Positions 43,172 through 44,320 of a stretch of DNA of 44,320 bases are shown here, in pieces. Position 1 is the stretch's first letter. The number at the start of each line of letters is the position of its first letter. The position numbers were made by a program, and so were the translations under genes. This DNA is from Spirochaetia bacterium (GTDB lineage: Bacteria; Spirochaetota; Leptospiria; Turneriellales; JAOUFE01), in the NCBI GenBank assembly GCA_029858425.1, contig JAOUFE010000003.1, forward strand, positions 1-44,320. The letters are read 5' to 3'. Below the pieces are notes generated by a model, which saw only the letters and a list, made by a program, of their open reading frames with translations, searched no databases and was not told where the DNA came from.

Positions 43172-44320
43172 ATGAAATATTTTAAAGAATTGCTGATAAT
43201 CTCTGTGCTTTTAATTTTTTCTTCATGCAAGGCATCCTATTTATATGATTTGGTGAATGGAAAAAATACAATCACAAATACAGGCGCCATTGCAAGTACA
43301 AGTACAACAAGTACAAGTACAACAAGTACACAATCACCCATCTCTGCATTTGCATATGTGGCGAACAATGGCAATAACAACGTTTCGATGTATGCGATCG
43401 ACGCTGCCACGGGCGTACTTACCGCAAACGGAACCATTGCGGCCGGGACAGGTCCAATTTCTGTAACGGTAGACCCCACCGGACGATTTGCATTTGTGGC
43501 GAACTCTGGCGGCAACAACGTGTCCATGTACACCATCAACCCTGCCACGGGCGTACTTACCGCAAACGGAGCCATTGCGGCCGGAACAGGGCCAATGTCT
43601 GTAACGGTAGACCCAACCGGGCGATTTGCATTTACGGCAAACTCCACCACTAACGATGTGTCCATGTACACAGTAAACCCTGTCACGGGCGTACTTGCCG
43701 CAAACGGGATGGCCATCCCGGCAGGGACACAGCCAATGTCTGTAACGGTAGACCCAACCGGAAGATTTGCATTTGTGGCGAACTATGTCAGTAACAACGT
43801 GTCCATGTACACCATCAACCCGGCCACGGGCGTACTTGCCGCAAGCGGGACAGTCGCGGCCGGGACAGCTCCAATTTCTGTAACGGTAGACCCAACCGGA
43901 CGATTTGCGTTTGTGGCAAACGGCGCCAGCTCCAACGTGTCGATGTATACGATAAACTCAGCCACGGGAGCGCTTACCGCAAACGGAACCATCGCAGCAG
44001 GGACAACTTCACGTTCTGTGACAATCGACCCAACCGGACGATTTGCATTTGTGGCAAACACCGCCAGTAACGACGTGTCGATGTACACGATCAACACATC
44101 GACGGGCGCGCTTACCGCAAACGGTACCATCGCAACAGGAGCAAGTCCATTATCTGTGACGGTAGACTCAACCGGACGATTTGCATTTGTGGCAAACGCT
44201 GGCAGCGCCAACGTTTCGATGTACACGATCAACTCGACCACGGGCGTACTTACCGCAAACGGCAGCAGCGCGGCCGGGACAAACCCGGCTTTTGTAACGG
44301 TAGTGCGCAGCAAACCGCGC
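43172..44320 (+). CDS. Seven-bladed beta-propeller surface lipoprotein, 3' end beyond window
   Basis: The frame is open to the window edge (383 codons). It starts MKYFKELLIISVLL and has a lipobox FSSC about residue 19. A Ser/Thr-rich linker (STSTTSTSTTST) follows. Then come seven near-identical units of about 46 residues, each with FAFVANSGGNNVSMYTI and a GVLTANGTIAAGTGP-type turn followed by VTVDPTGR. These are YVTN/lactonase-type propeller blades, beginning at codons near 43352, 43490, 43628, 43769, 43907, 44045 and 44183. In the last 20 bases the unit diverges (VVRSKPR in place of VDPTGRF). Probably exposed at the cell surface; no catalytic residues recognised. Preceded closely by the barrel protein, so likely one operon. 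Confidence 0.75.
   Translation, partial: MKYFKELLIISVLLIFSSCKASYLYDLVNGKNTITNTGAIASTSTTSTSTTSTQSPISAFAYVANNGNNNVSMYAIDAATGVLTANGTIAAGTGPISVTVDPTGRFAFVANSGGNNVSMYTINPATGVLTANGAIAAGTGPMSVTVDPTGRFAFTANSTTNDVSMYTVNPVTGVLAANGMAIPAGTQPMSVTVDPTGRFAFVANYVSNNVSMYTINPATGVLAASGTVAAGTAPISVTVDPTGRFAFVANGASSNVSMYTINSATGALTANGTIAAGTTSRSVTIDPTGRFAFVANTASNDVSMYTINTSTGALTANGTIATGASPLSVTVDSTGRFAFVANAGSANVSMYTINSTTGVLTANGSSAAGTNPAFVTVVRSKPR
43293..43330 (+). repeat. 15-bp microsatellite coding a Ser/Thr linker
   Basis: AAGTACAAGTACAAC repeated about two and a half times. The period is a multiple of three, so copy-number change would lengthen or shorten the linker without shifting frame. Confidence 0.6.
43352..44320 (+). 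repeat. Seven tandem 138-bp propeller-blade repeats
   Basis: Period 138 bp, except one step of 141. Long stretches such as GTAACGGTAGACCCAACCGG are identical across units at DNA level, which suggests recent duplication or gene conversion. The seventh unit ends at the window edge. Confidence 0.85.

Noticed and set aside
43352-44320. CRISPR-like array from the regular 138-bp periodicity
   Set aside because: The repeats are coding and in frame, have no short-repeat/unique-spacer alternation, and translate into propeller blades.

Overview
The window looks like part of the chromosome of a diderm (Gram-negative-type) bacterium of moderate to low GC. Lipopolysaccharide and outer-envelope functions are present: KdsA for Kdo, GalU, a ManC-type enzyme, several lipoproteins, and a protein ending in a probable outer-membrane barrel. 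Respiratory and anaerobic traits are also present: a futalosine-pathway menaquinone enzyme (MqnD), a two-subunit 2-oxoacid:ferredoxin oxidoreductase, and ferrochelatase. The IS66-like element and the repeated propeller lipoprotein remind me of Leptospirales-type spirochaetes, but that placement is a guess and nothing here fixes the phylum.

Layout. 1-2037: a coupled plus-strand run of rpe (cut by the left edge), mqnD and pyrE. 2097-4741: korA-korB on the minus strand. 5136-8445: plus-strand galU, a DegT-type sugar aminotransferase and a bifunctional mannose-1-phosphate guanylyltransferase/phosphomannose isomerase, i.e. nucleotide-sugar supply for surface polysaccharide. 8748-13352: minus-strand radC, a lipoprotein, kdsA, a small secreted protein, hemH and pdxH. 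13628-14757: plus-strand DksA-like protein coupled to a degenerate family-4 uracil-DNA-glycosylase-like protein. 14906-22250: ahcY, a CtpA-type protease, plsX, a soluble-lytic-transglycosylase-like protein and a thioesterase. 22364-24063: an IS1182-type insertion sequence sitting just ahead of tpiA. 25154-34996: a Met/His-rich lipoprotein, a dead VapB-type antitoxin gene, a methyltransferase, the PpiC-bactofilin-RecJ operon, an MFS transporter, acylphosphatase, and the purB-patatin pair. 35161-39883: a type III restriction-modification operon with a PIN-domain toxin-antitoxin pair embedded between mod and res. 39961-41544: a decayed IS66-like element with perfect 20-bp ends. 41675-44320: an envelope protein and a beta-propeller lipoprotein that runs off the right edge.

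The most unusual material is non-coding. One family of nested palindromes is present three times (13425-13554, 22311-22348, 32296-32377). Its inner stem differs between two copies at three positions, yet stays perfectly paired in both. A separate 153-bp element at 16394-16546 has 27-bp inverted ends and flanking short direct repeats, like a non-autonomous transposon. A third repeat type (8551-8698, 25024-25054) carries different inverted ends. Other points worth a look are a parvulin domain split by an apparent SH3-like insertion, a UDG-like protein that keeps its Fe-S cysteines but has lost the catalytic motifs, a DksA homologue with one zinc-finger cysteine left, and the toxin-antitoxin pair welded into the restriction operon. 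I saw no rRNA, tRNA or CRISPR array.
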